In this document: positions 1-6,996 of the stretch, in pieces | Layout: each line of letters begins with the position of its first letter | How positions within the stretch are numbered: the first letter of the stretch is position 1 | DNA from: AC-37 sp036382905 | GTDB lineage: Bacteria > Actinomycetota > Thermoleophilia > Solirubrobacterales > Thermoleophilaceae | DNA length: 9,715 nucleotides | Reading direction: 5' to 3' | NCBI GenBank assembly: GCA_036382905.1 | Contig: DASVPL010000170.1 | Location: forward strand, 1 to 9,715 | Notes under the pieces: generated by a model | What the model was told of the DNA's origin: nothing | The model's database searches: none | The model's input: the letters and a program-made list of their open reading frames with translations, nothing else | Position numbers and translations under genes: made by a program

Positions 1-791
1 CGGGCCGCACCGACTACACGCTGCGCACCACCCCGAAGGTGGTCGGCGGGCTCACCGACAGGTGCCTCGACCGGGCGATGGCGCTCTACGGCGAGGTCTG
101 CGACAACCTCGTCAAGGTCACCACCCTCGAGGCCGCCGAGCTGACCAAGCTGCTCGAGAACGTGTTCCGCTCGGTGAACATCGCGATGGTGAACGAGCTG
201 AAGGTGCTGTTCACGCGACTGGGAATCGACGTGTGGCGCGTGATCGAGGCGGCCAAGACCAAGCCGTTTGGATTCCAGGCCTTTTATCCCGGGCCAGGCC
301 TCGGCGGCCACTGCCTGCCGGTCGACCCGTTCTACCTCGACTGGAAGGCCCGCGAGTACGACACGCCGACCGAGTTCATCGAGCTCGCCGGCGAGGTCAA
401 CCAGAACATGCCCTACTTCTGCGTGGAGAAGATCACGCGCGCGCTGAACGATCACTCGAAGCCGCTGCGCGGGTCGAAGATCGCCATCTTCGGCGTGTCG
501 TACAAGGCCGGCGTCGGCGACCTGCGCGAGTCCCCGGCGCTGAAGATCATCCGCCTGCTGCTCGCGCGCGGCGCGGAGATCGCGTACTCGGACGAGTTCG
601 TGCCGGCGCTGCCTGAGTTCGGCCTCGAGCACGCGGACGTGGACGAGGCGCTCGCCGGCGCCGATGCGGCGGTGATCGTCACCGCGCACCCGGGGCTCGA
701 CGTCGCGAGCGTGGTGGAGAGCTCTCCGCTCGTCGTGGACTTCCGCGGCGTCACGCGCGGCATCGACGCCGCCAACCTCGTCAGGCTCTAG
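1..791 (+). CDS. Nucleotide-sugar dehydrogenase (UDP-N-acetylglucosamine 6-dehydrogenase type), 5' truncated by window edge
   Basis: This is the C-terminal part of a UDP-glucose/GDP-mannose dehydrogenase family enzyme. Such enzymes oxidise C6 of an NDP-sugar to a carboxylate in two NAD-dependent steps and supply uronic acids for surface polysaccharides. The frame is open from base 3 to the TAG at 789-791, so the GTG at 39 is internal and the N-terminal NAD-binding domain lies outside the window. The middle-domain motif ELTKLLENVF carries the conserved Lys. The active-site motif PGLGGHCLPVDP has its catalytic Cys codon at 312-314. The C-terminal substrate domain has the GVSYKAGVGDLRESPA signature. 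The PGPGLGGHCLPVDPFYL form fits WbpA-like UDP-GlcNAc dehydrogenases better than UDP-glucose dehydrogenases, but substrate cannot be settled from sequence. It ends 24 bp from the stop of the convergent MBL gene and fits the glycan theme of the neighbourhood. Confidence 0.93.
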   Translation, partial: GRTDYTLRTTPKVVGGLTDRCLDRAMALYGEVCDNLVKVTTLEAAELTKLLENVFRSVNIAMVNELKVLFTRLGIDVWRVIEAAKTKPFGFQAFYPGPGLGGHCLPVDPFYLDWKAREYDTPTEFIELAGEVNQNMPYFCVEKITRALNDHSKPLRGSKIAIFGVSYKAGVGDLRESPALKIIRLLLARGAEIAYSDEFVPALPEFGLEHADVDEALAGADAAVIVTAHPGLDVASVVESSPLVVDFRGVTRGIDAANLVRL

Positions 792-815
792 CGCGTCAGC
801 GCCGGCGCTCAGGCG
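792..815. terminator. Candidate bidirectional terminator hairpin between convergent genes
   Basis: The whole gap between the two convergent stop codons is one imperfect palindrome. Its core is the perfect 12-bp palindrome AGCGCCGGCGCT at 798-809. The flanks 792-797 and 810-815 also pair except at two positions (795/812 and 797/810). An RNA from either strand could fold a GC-rich stem with a CCGG loop. There is no T-tract on either side, so this is not a classical intrinsic terminator. U-less hairpins are often proposed as terminators in high-GC Actinobacteria. The placement is suggestive, but function is inferred. Confidence 0.4.
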
Positions 816-1799
816 TCAGGCCGCCTCGAACCTCACGACGCCGTCCTCCTCGACCTCGCGCACGCGGCCCTCGTTCTCGAGGATGTCCGTGTGACCGAGG
901 ACCTCCGACAGCGTGAGGTAGGCCTGCGTCACGGCCACGTTGCCCCAGAGCGCCTGGGCCAGCTCGTAGGCCGTGCGCGGCCGCTCCTCGATCAGGCGGT
1001 GGAGCTTGCCCGCGCGCTTGGCGTGCAGCTTCAGGCGCAGCTCGATCAGCTTGCGGTGCTCGGCGATCGGCTCGCCGTGGCCGGGCAGCACCAGGTCGAG
1101 GTCCATGGCCGCGGTCCGCTCCAGCGAGTCCAGGTAGGCCACCAGCGCCTGGGGGCGCTCGCGCACGTCGGGGGCCTTGCCGTCCCAGAGCGGGGTGACG
1201 AGCGGGTTCGAGGAGATGTGCGCGATCAGGTGGTCGGCGGCGAGCAGCACGCGGCGATCGGGGTCGTGGAAGACCGTGTCCGTCGGGCTGTGGCCGGGGC
1301 GGTGGAGGACCTCGAGCCGGCGGTCGCGCAGCTCGACGTGGTCGCCGTCGTGGAGCACGCGGGTCACCTCGGCGCCCGCGCCCCAGGCGCGGAAGGCGAG
1401 CGACACGGACTGGAGCGCCCCGACCACGTCCGGTGAGATCCCGTGTCGCAGCATCAGCTCCGAGGCGAAGACGTCCTGGGCGGCCGTCGCCTCGCTGTAG
1501 TTCTCCATGAACGGCACGAGCCGGTCGATCGCCGCGACCTCGGCACCGGAGCGGCGCGCGACGATGCTCACCAGCCCGATGTGGTCGATGTGCTGGTGGG
1601 TCACGAGGATCAGGCCGATGTCCTCGAGCCGGTGGCCGAGCGCGCGGAGCTGGCTCTCGAGCTCGTCCAGCGAGCGGCCGGAGTTCGGTCCCGCGTCGAC
1701 CAGCGTCAGCGGGTCGTCCTCGATCAGGTAGAGGTTCACCCGCCCGACGGCGAACGGCGTCGGGATCGGAAGGGCGTGGATCCCCTCGTCAGGCGGCAC
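816..1799 (-). CDS. MBL-fold metallo-hydrolase with C-terminal winged-helix-like domain (LACTB2-like)
   Basis: This 327-residue protein is a probable cytoplasmic metallo-beta-lactamase-fold hydrolase. The metal-binding set is complete: HQHIDH (H68, H70, D72, H73), PGHS (H170), AADH (D189) and LPGHGEP (H241). After about residue 250 a charged helical region continues into a winged-helix-like tail (about 265-320), the arrangement seen in LACTB2-type MBL proteins, some of which are nucleases or thioesterases. The substrate here is unknown. The start is a GTG at 1799 that lies inside the end of the mutase gene, an 11-bp overlap. An ACGAGGTG stretch about 15 bases upstream is too distant for a good ribosome site, so translational coupling is likely. 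It is the last gene of the minus-strand operon. Family assignment is firm and role uncertain. A housekeeping or detoxification function fits as well as a glycan function. Confidence 0.9.
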   Translation of the reverse strand: MPPDEGIHALPIPTPFAVGRVNLYLIEDDPLTLVDAGPNSGRSLDELESQLRALGHRLEDIGLILVTHQHIDHIGLVSIVARRSGAEVAAIDRLVPFMENYSEATAAQDVFASELMLRHGISPDVVGALQSVSLAFRAWGAGAEVTRVLHDGDHVELRDRRLEVLHRPGHSPTDTVFHDPDRRVLLAADHLIAHISSNPLVTPLWDGKAPDVRERPQALVAYLDSLERTAAMDLDLVLPGHGEPIAEHRKLIELRLKLHAKRAGKLHRLIEERPRTAYELAQALWGNVAVTQAYLTLSEVLGHTDILENEGRVREVEEDGVVRFEAA

Positions 1800-3162
1800 G
1801 GATCAGCGCGAGCACCTCGTCGCGCTTCTGCTCCATGTGCTCCGGCGAGACGAGCGACTCGAGGTTGAGGCGCAGGAGCGGCTCGGTGTTCGACGGGCGC
1901 ACGTTGAAGTGCCAGTCCTCGTAGTCGATCGAGACGCCGTCGAGGTGGGTGATCTCCGCGTCGGAGTAGCGGTCCTCGAGCTCGCGCATCCTCGCCTCGC
2001 CGTCGGCGACCTCGGAGTTGATCTCGCCGGAGATGAAGTAGCGCGAGCGGAAGTCGGCCAGCAGCTCGCTCATGCGCTTCCCCTTCTGCGAGAGCAGCTC
2101 GAGGATCAGCAGCGCCGGGATCGTGCCGGAGTCGGCGCAGTAGAAGTCGCGGAAGTAGTAGTGGCCGGAGACCTCGCCGCCGAACGCGGCGCCCTCGTCG
2201 CGCATGCGGGTCTTGAAGAACGCGTGGCCGACGCGGTTCACGTGGGCGCTGCCGCCGGCGCGCTCGACCACGTCGGCGACGGCGCGGCTGGCGCGGACGT
2301 CGTAGAGGATCGCGGCGCCGGGCTCCTTGGCGATGATCGACTCGGCGAGCAGCGCGGTGAGGAAGTCGCCGTCCACGAACTGGCCGTTGTCGTCGATGAA
2401 GAAGCAGCGGTCGGCGTCGCCGTCCCAGGCAATGCCCAGCTCGGCGCCCTCGGAGAGCACCTTCTTGACGATGAACGTGCGGTTCTCCGGCAGGAGCGGG
2501 TTGGGCTCGTGGTCGGGGAACTCGCCGTCGGGCGTCCAGTAGGTGGCCGCCTGGTCGAGCGGGAGGCGGTCGAGCAGCGGGCCGACCATCGGACCCGCCA
2601 TTCCGTTGCCGCCGTCGAGCACGACCTTCATCGGGCGGATCGCGTCGAGGTCCACGAACTTCGCCGCGGCGGCGCGGAACTCGTCGGCCACGTCCTCCTC
2701 CGCGTAGTCGCCGCGCGCCTCGGCCGGCGGCCCGGGCTCGCCCTCCTCGACTATCCGGCGCAGCTCCCCGATGCCGGAGTCGCCCGAGAGGGCGATGGCC
2801 CCGCGCTTGACGAGCTTCGCGCCGGTGTAGCCCTTCGGGTTGTGCGAGGCGGTGCACATGAGCCCGCCGTCGAGCTCACGCGATCCGACCGCGAAATAGA
2901 GCATCTCGGTGCCGACCATGCCGACGTCGAGCACGTCGGCACCCTCGTCGCGCATGCCGTCGGCGTAGCGGGCGGCCAGCTCGGGGGCGCTCAGGCGCAT
3001 GTCGCGGCCGAGCCCGAGGCGCATCTCGCCGGGCGGGCGGCCCTCGCCATCGGCGATCACGCGCACGAACGCGCGGCCGACCCGGTACGCGACGTCGGCG
3101 TCGATCTGCTCGGGGTGCAGGCCGCGGACGTCGTAGGCCTTGAAGATCGCGGAGTCGATCAT
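1789..3162 (-). CDS. manB: Phosphomannomutase/phosphoglucomutase (alpha-D-phosphohexomutase)
   Basis: This 457-residue enzyme has normal length for bacterial PMM/PGM. It interconverts hexose-6-phosphate and hexose-1-phosphate, the entry step to GDP-mannose or UDP-glucose. All four family signatures are present: the phosphoserine loop TASHNPKG (catalytic S106), the Mg-binding loop DGDADR (247-252), the sugar-specificity loop GGEVSGH (328-334, the PMM/PGM type) and the phosphate-binding loop RPSNTEP (422-428). The frame is open further upstream to 3630, but that stretch is antisense-like shadow of the HIT gene. The ATG at 3162 gives the typical N-terminus MIDSAIFKAYDVRG and forms an ATGA overlap with the HIT stop, implying coupling. 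Its 3' end overlaps the MBL gene by 11 bp. Product assignment is strong. Preference for mannose or glucose is not resolved, so the symbol is tentative. Confidence 0.95.
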   Translation of the reverse strand: MIDSAIFKAYDVRGLHPEQIDADVAYRVGRAFVRVIADGEGRPPGEMRLGLGRDMRLSAPELAARYADGMRDEGADVLDVGMVGTEMLYFAVGSRELDGGLMCTASHNPKGYTGAKLVKRGAIALSGDSGIGELRRIVEEGEPGPPAEARGDYAEEDVADEFRAAAAKFVDLDAIRPMKVVLDGGNGMAGPMVGPLLDRLPLDQAATYWTPDGEFPDHEPNPLLPENRTFIVKKVLSEGAELGIAWDGDADRCFFIDDNGQFVDGDFLTALLAESIIAKEPGAAILYDVRASRAVADVVERAGGSAHVNRVGHAFFKTRMRDEGAAFGGEVSGHYYFRDFYCADSGTIPALLILELLSQKGKRMSELLADFRSRYFISGEINSEVADGEARMRELEDRYSDAEITHLDGVSIDYEDWHFNVRPSNTEPLLRLNLESLVSPEHMEQKRDEVLALIRAA

Positions 3163-3647
3163 GCGGCGGCGTAGGCCTCGGTGAGCGCGTCGTAGGAGTC
3201 GGAGAGGCTCTGCGGGAGCACGCGCGTGCCGGAGACCACCGGCATGAAGTTCGTGTCGGCGCCCCAGCGCGGGACCACGTGCAGGTGGACGTGGTGCTCC
3301 ACGCCCGCCCCGGCCACCTTGCCCTGGTTGATCCCCAGGTTGAAGCCCTCCGGGCCGTAGGCGCGGCGCAGAGCGCCGAGGGAGTCCTGCGCCATCGTCA
3401 TCAGCTCGAGGAGGGCAGGGCCCTCGAGCTCCTCGATCGACGGCACGTGGCGGTACGGCGCCACCATCACGTGCCCGTTGTTGTATGGGAACGCGTTCAG
3501 CATCGTGAAGCAGTGCTCGCCGCGGCGGACGATGTAGGTGCCGCGGTCGTCGCCGGCCTGCGGCTTGGTGCAGAAGATGCACTCGTCGGCCTTCGGGCCC
3601 TTGATGTACTCGAGGCGCCAGGGCGCCCACAGTCGTTCGTCCGGCAT
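3159..3647 (-). CDS. HIT-family nucleotide hydrolase/transferase (Ap4A phosphorylase-like)
   Basis: This 162-residue histidine-triad protein is likely a cytosolic enzyme acting on dinucleoside polyphosphates or nucleoside phosphoramidates. The triad is HHVHLHVVPRW (H119, H121, H123, with H121 the expected nucleophile). A CIFC pair (C23, C26) near the N-terminus is typical of zinc-containing members. The opening RLWAPWRLEYIKG and the tail following the triad (GADTNFMPVV) match the actinobacterial subgroup that includes mycobacterial Ap4A phosphorylase. That comparison is from memory, not a search. The ATG at 3647 lacks a clear Shine-Dalgarno and lies 13 bp after the methyltransferase stop. The TGA at 3159-3161 interlocks with the mutase ATG. 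It may remove nucleotide by-products or simply be a housekeeping passenger in the operon. Confidence 0.92.
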   Translation of the reverse strand: MPDERLWAPWRLEYIKGPKADECIFCTKPQAGDDRGTYIVRRGEHCFTMLNAFPYNNGHVMVAPYRHVPSIEELEGPALLELMTMAQDSLGALRRAYGPEGFNLGINQGKVAGAGVEHHVHLHVVPRWGADTNFMPVVSGTRVLPQSLSDSYDALTEAYAAA

Positions 3648-3660
3648 GCGGTGGATGACT

Positions 3661-4602
3661 CTATTGGCCGGGCGCGCGGGCGATGACGGCCATCCGGTCG
3701 CGGAAGTCGGGCGCCCACATGCGGTCGGCGACGCCGGTCGCGGCGGCGGCCGCGACGAGCGCGTTGGCCAGCGGCGGCGAGTAGCCGCCGATCCGCTCGA
3801 GGTAGTAGCGGACCGTGAACGCCTTCGGCGCCGTGCCGGTCCAGAGCGGCTCCCAGCCGCGGCGGCGCAGCAGCGTGAGGAGGCTCGGGCGGGTGAAGTA
3901 CTGCACGTGGGTCGGGATCACCGACCACCAGCGCGCGCCCATGCGGCGGGCGAGGCGGCTGCCGGCGTTCGGAAGGGCCAGGTAGAGGATGCCGCCGGGC
4001 TCCAGTAGCCCGGCCATGCGGTCGAGGGCGTCGTCGGGGCGGGGGAGGTGCTCGATCACGTCGCCCATCGCGATCGCGTGGAAGCGGCGGCCGCCGAGGT
4101 CGGCGTCGAACAGGTCGGCGCGGACCACGTCGAGCCCGAGTCGCTCGCGCGCGTAGGAGGAGGCGAACTCGCTTGGCTCGACGCCGAGCGTGTCCCAGCC
4201 ACGCTCGCGTGCCTCGGCTAGCAGGAAGCCGACCCAGCAGCCGAGGTCGAGCAGGGCGGGGGCGGAGCCCCCGGCCTCGGCGGCCGCCCCGGGCGCGCGG
4301 GCTCCGCCGGGCGGTCGCGGGGCGTAGCGCTCGATCCGCTCCAGCGCCGTGCGGGCCGTGGCGCGCTGCCCGGCCTCCTCGTCCACGTAGTCCTCCGACT
4401 CGGCCTCGCCATAGGCCTCGCCGAGCTCGGCCTCGGACGGGAAGCGGTCGAGCTGCATGTGGCTGCACGCGGGGCAGCGGACGATGTCGCCGAGCGCCGC
4501 GCCGAAGCGGTCGGTCGTCGGGATCAGGTCCTCGGCGCGGGCGTCCGCCACCTCGAGGTGGGGGATCAGGACGGTCGAGGCGCAGGCTGCGCAGGTGGCC
4601 AT
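3661..4602 (-). CDS. Class I SAM-dependent methyltransferase with N-terminal zinc ribbon
   Basis: The protein has 313 residues from the ATG at 4602. Residues 1-50 form a likely zinc ribbon with CAAC (C4, C7) and CPACSH (C43, C46). Residues 95-115 are a Gly/Ala/Pro-rich linker. The Rossmann methyltransferase domain follows: motif I LLDLGCWVGF (117-126), acidic residue E142 after the second strand, DVIEHL (181-186), and a C-terminal PNAGSRLARR...HVQYFT region. This build is known from methyltransferases in surface-polysaccharide and sugar-modification clusters, so O- or C-methylation of a sugar is plausible. Motif I has Trp where a small residue, often Gly, is usual. An in-frame ATG at 4629 would add nine residues but would sit on the start codon of the divergent glycosyltransferase, so I prefer 4602. 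It leads the minus-strand operon. Confidence 0.88.
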   Translation of the reverse strand: MATCAACASTVLIPHLEVADARAEDLIPTTDRFGAALGDIVRCPACSHMQLDRFPSEAELGEAYGEAESEDYVDEEAGQRATARTALERIERYAPRPPGGARAPGAAAEAGGSAPALLDLGCWVGFLLAEARERGWDTLGVEPSEFASSYARERLGLDVVRADLFDADLGGRRFHAIAMGDVIEHLPRPDDALDRMAGLLEPGGILYLALPNAGSRLARRMGARWWSVIPTHVQYFTRPSLLTLLRRRGWEPLWTGTAPKAFTVRYYLERIGGYSPPLANALVAAAAATGVADRMWAPDFRDRMAVIARAPGQ

Positions 4603-4627
4603 CGGGGTCAGATCGTATGGTGGCCCC
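4603..4627. promoter_or_regulatory. Divergent intergenic region with overlapping -10-like hexamers on both strands
   Basis: Only 25 bp separate two divergent start codons. On the plus strand TATGGT (4616-4621) lies 6 bases before the glycosyltransferase ATG. On the minus strand TACGAT (4617 down to 4612) lies 9 bases before the methyltransferase ATG. Both fit the TANNNT -10 pattern and share the TA at 4616-4617. The spacing would put both transcription starts at or very close to the start codons, meaning leaderless or near-leaderless mRNAs. No convincing -35 is visible for either. A GGTGG at 4619-4623 could alternatively act as a weak ribosome site for the plus gene. Confidence 0.4.
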
Positions 4628-5629
4628 ATGCCTGAGCGCGATGTACGCGGTGGTCGCGTCGGCCTGGTCAGCGTCGTGGCGCCGATGTTCGACGAGGAGG
4701 AGACCGTCGAGGTCTTCTACGACCGGGTGCGGCGAGCGCTCGACGGCGTGCGCTTCGAGCTCGTGCTGGTCGACGACGCGAGCCGCGACCGCACCCCTGA
4801 GCTGCTCGACCGGCTGGCCTCCTCGGACCCGCGCGTGAAGGTCCTCCACCTCTCGCGCAACTTCGGCCACCAGGCGGCGATCACCGCGGGGCTCGAGCAC
4901 GCGCGGGGCGAGGCCGTCGTGATGCTCGACGGCGACCTCCAGGACCCGCCCGAGGTGATCCCGCAGATGCTCGACCGCTGGCGCGCGGGCGCCGACGTGG
5001 TCTACGGCGTGCGCGAGAGCCGGGCGGGCGAGAGCCGCTTCAAGCTCGTCACCGCCAGCTCGTTCTACCGGGTCTTTGCGCGGCTCACCAAGCTCGACCT
5101 GCGCAAGAACTCCGGCGACTTCCGGCTGCTCGACCGCCGCGCGCTCGACGCCGTGCTCGCCATGCGCGAGCGCAACCGCTTCCTGCGCGGGATGACGGTG
5201 TGGGTCGGGTTCGTGCAGACCGCGGTGCCGTACAAGCGCGACGCGCGCTACGCGGGGGAGACCAAGTACACGCTGCGCAAGATGGTGCGCTTCTCTCTCG
5301 ACGCAGTGGCGTCGTTCTCGTCGTTCCCGCTGCAGATCGCCACCTTCCTGGGGTTCCTGTGCGCGGGCTTCGCGTTCCTGCTGCTGCCGCTGGTGGTGGT
5401 CGCGCGGCTGCTCGAGATCTACGACGCGGGCGTGCCGTCGCTCCTGTTCGTGGTGCTGCTGCTCGGTGGGATCCAGCTCATAACGGTCGGGATCATCGGC
5501 GAGTACGTGGCGCGGATCTACGACGAGGTCAAGGGACGGCCGCTGTACCTCGTGCGCGACGCGCGCAACGTGACCGCCGAGCAGCCCGACGGGGCGCCGA
5601 GCGAGCCGCAGCGCGTCCCGGCGCCGTAG
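4628..5629 (+). CDS. Polyprenyl-phosphate glycosyltransferase, GT2 family (GtrB/DPM1-like), membrane-anchored
   Basis: This 333-residue GT2 enzyme is expected to transfer a hexose from an NDP-sugar to undecaprenyl or decaprenyl phosphate at the cytoplasmic face. The GT-A domain shows VSVVAPMFDEEETV at the start, VDDASRDRT (48-56), LSRNFGHQ (75-82) and the metal/nucleotide motif DGDLQDPPE (101-109). KNSGDFRLLDRR (160-171) and ETKYTLRKM (211-219) are typical of the GtrB/ArnC/DPM branch. Two C-terminal membrane spans lie at about 235-259 and 270-292, followed by the conserved GEYVARIYDEVKGRPLYLV. The frame is open upstream to 4457, but that stretch overlaps the methyltransferase. The ATG at 4628 gives a normal N-terminus. 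The FAD oxidoreductase starts 2 bp after the stop. Whether the sugar is glucose, mannose or another cannot be read from sequence. Confidence 0.93.
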   Translation: MPERDVRGGRVGLVSVVAPMFDEEETVEVFYDRVRRALDGVRFELVLVDDASRDRTPELLDRLASSDPRVKVLHLSRNFGHQAAITAGLEHARGEAVVMLDGDLQDPPEVIPQMLDRWRAGADVVYGVRESRAGESRFKLVTASSFYRVFARLTKLDLRKNSGDFRLLDRRALDAVLAMRERNRFLRGMTVWVGFVQTAVPYKRDARYAGETKYTLRKMVRFSLDAVASFSSFPLQIATFLGFLCAGFAFLLLPLVVVARLLEIYDAGVPSLLFVVLLLGGIQLITVGIIGEYVARIYDEVKGRPLYLVRDARNVTAEQPDGAPSEPQRVPAP

Positions 5630-5631
5630 CG

Positions 5632-6996
5632 ATGCGCGTCGCCGTGTTGGGAGCCGGCGTGGCCGGGCTCACCGCCGCGTACCGGCTGACCCAGCGCGGC
5701 CACGTCGTCGACGTGTACGAGCGCTGGCCTGGCCTGGGGGGCCAGGCGGCGACGCTCGACGCCGGCGACGGGCACCTGATCGAGCGCTACTACCACCACT
5801 GGTTCACGAGCGATCGCCACATCGTCGAGCTCTGCGAGGAGCTCGGGATCGGCGACGACGTGGAGTGGCGGCCGTCGAGCGTGGGCATGTTCGCCGACGG
5901 GGTCGCGCATCCGTTCACCACCCCGGTGGACCTGCTGCGCTTCACCCCGATGTCGCTGCCGGCGCGGCTGCGGATGGGGTTGGCGGTCGTGTGGATCCAG
6001 CGCCGCCATCCGACCGTCGAGGGGTTCCACGACGTGACGGCGCGCTCGTGGGTCGTGCGGGCGATGGGGCGCCAGGCGTGGGACAAGGTCTGGGGGCCGC
6101 TGCTGCACGGCAAGTTCGGCGCGCGGGCCGACGAGATCGCGATGGCGTGGCTGTGGGGCAAGCTCACGACGCGTCGCCAGATCAAGGGCGAGGAGGCGCG
6201 CAAGGAGCTGCTGGGGTACCCGCGGACGAGCTTCGAGGGGCTGTTCAGGCGCCTGCGCGACGAGATCGAGGGCGGCGGCGGGCGGGTGCTGATCGACCGG
6301 CCGGCGGCCTCCCTGGCCCGCTCTGACGAGGGGTTCACGGTCGCGCCGGGGGCGGTCGACTCGTTCCGGCGCGGGCACGATCCGCGCTCGTTCGCGGTTG
6401 ACGGTGCGCCGGAGCGCTACGACGGCGTAATTGCGACCGTTCCGAGCGACGTGTTCGAGCAGCTGCTCGACCCGGACCTGGCCACGGCGGTGGGCGAGCC
6501 CTACCTGGAGCGCGTGCGGGGGACCGAGTATCAGGCGGCGCTGTGCCTAGTGCTGGAGCTCGACCGGCGCTTCGGGCGCTTCTACTGGCTGAACGTGGCC
6601 GACGCGTCGCTGCCGTTCATCGGGTTGATCGAGCACACGAACTTCGTCGAGCCGGAGCGCTACGGCGGGCGGCGGTTCCTGTACGTGGCGAACTACCTCG
6701 AGCAGGGCGATCCGCTGCTCGCGCTCTCGCCCGAGGAGCTGCTGGAGCACTACACGCCGGGGCTGCGGCGCGTGAACCCCGAGTTCTCGGCCGGCTGGGT
6801 GCGGAGGAGCTGGCTCTTCCGCGAGCCGGCGGCGCAGCCGATCGTGCCCGTCGGGTACGCGCACCGCATCCCGCCCCTGCGCACGCCGGTGCCGGGCCTG
6901 GTCCTGGCGAACACCACGCAGATCTATCCCGAGGACCGCGGCACGAACTACAGCGTGCGGCTCGGGGGCGAGGCGGTGGAGGCGCTGCTCGGCTAG
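5632..6996 (+). CDS. FAD-dependent oxidoreductase, amine-oxidase/UDP-galactopyranose-mutase-like fold
   Basis: This is a 454-residue flavoprotein. The N-terminus is a dinucleotide-binding fold, VAVLGAGVAGLTAAYRL with G7, G9 and G12, and the ribose-binding acid E30 closes the motif. The second FAD contact is the C-terminal ANTTQIYPEDRGTNYSVRL (426-444), as in amine-oxidase, protoporphyrinogen-oxidase and UDP-galactopyranose-mutase relatives. There is no signal peptide or evident membrane span. The substrate is unknown. I chose the ATG at 5632 because it begins at the Rossmann strand and follows the glycosyltransferase stop by 2 bp. No Shine-Dalgarno is visible, so translation is probably coupled. 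The two genes almost certainly form one transcript, suggesting action on the same lipid-linked sugar or its product. It ends convergently with the LysR gene, sharing the bases CTAG. Confidence 0.88.
   Translation: MRVAVLGAGVAGLTAAYRLTQRGHVVDVYERWPGLGGQAATLDAGDGHLIERYYHHWFTSDRHIVELCEELGIGDDVEWRPSSVGMFADGVAHPFTTPVDLLRFTPMSLPARLRMGLAVVWIQRRHPTVEGFHDVTARSWVVRAMGRQAWDKVWGPLLHGKFGARADEIAMAWLWGKLTTRRQIKGEEARKELLGYPRTSFEGLFRRLRDEIEGGGGRVLIDRPAASLARSDEGFTVAPGAVDSFRRGHDPRSFAVDGAPERYDGVIATVPSDVFEQLLDPDLATAVGEPYLERVRGTEYQAALCLVLELDRRFGRFYWLNVADASLPFIGLIEHTNFVEPERYGGRRFLYVANYLEQGDPLLALSPEELLEHYTPGLRRVNPEFSAGWVRRSWLFREPAAQPIVPVGYAHRIPPLRTPVPGLVLANTTQIYPEDRGTNYSVRLGGEAVEALLG

Noticed and set aside
1837..3174. 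A long plus-strand open frame of 445 codons antisense to the mutase
   Set aside because: Its product is a low-complexity mix of Val, Glu, Arg, Ala and His with no family signature, while the minus strand encodes a complete phosphohexomutase. Such shadow frames are normal at this GC content.
3163..3630. Upstream extension of the mutase frame to 3630
   Set aside because: The added residues are Arg/Pro-rich shadow sequence over the HIT gene. The ATG at 3162 gives the family N-terminus and an ATGA coupling.
4457..4627. N-terminal extension of the glycosyltransferase to 4457
   Set aside because: It would overlap the methyltransferase zinc ribbon on the other strand and adds no family sequence before the VSVVAPMFDEEE strand.
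5200..5631. N-terminal extension of the FAD oxidoreductase within the glycosyltransferase gene
   Set aside because: The extension is an out-of-frame shadow of the glycosyltransferase. The dinucleotide-binding fold begins at the ATG at 5632.
5727..5747. Perfect 8-bp inverted repeat GCCTGGCC/GGCCAGGC with a 5-base loop early in the FAD gene
   Set aside because: It is explained by the codons of the FAD-binding WPGLGGQA segment. Nothing suggests a regulatory hairpin.
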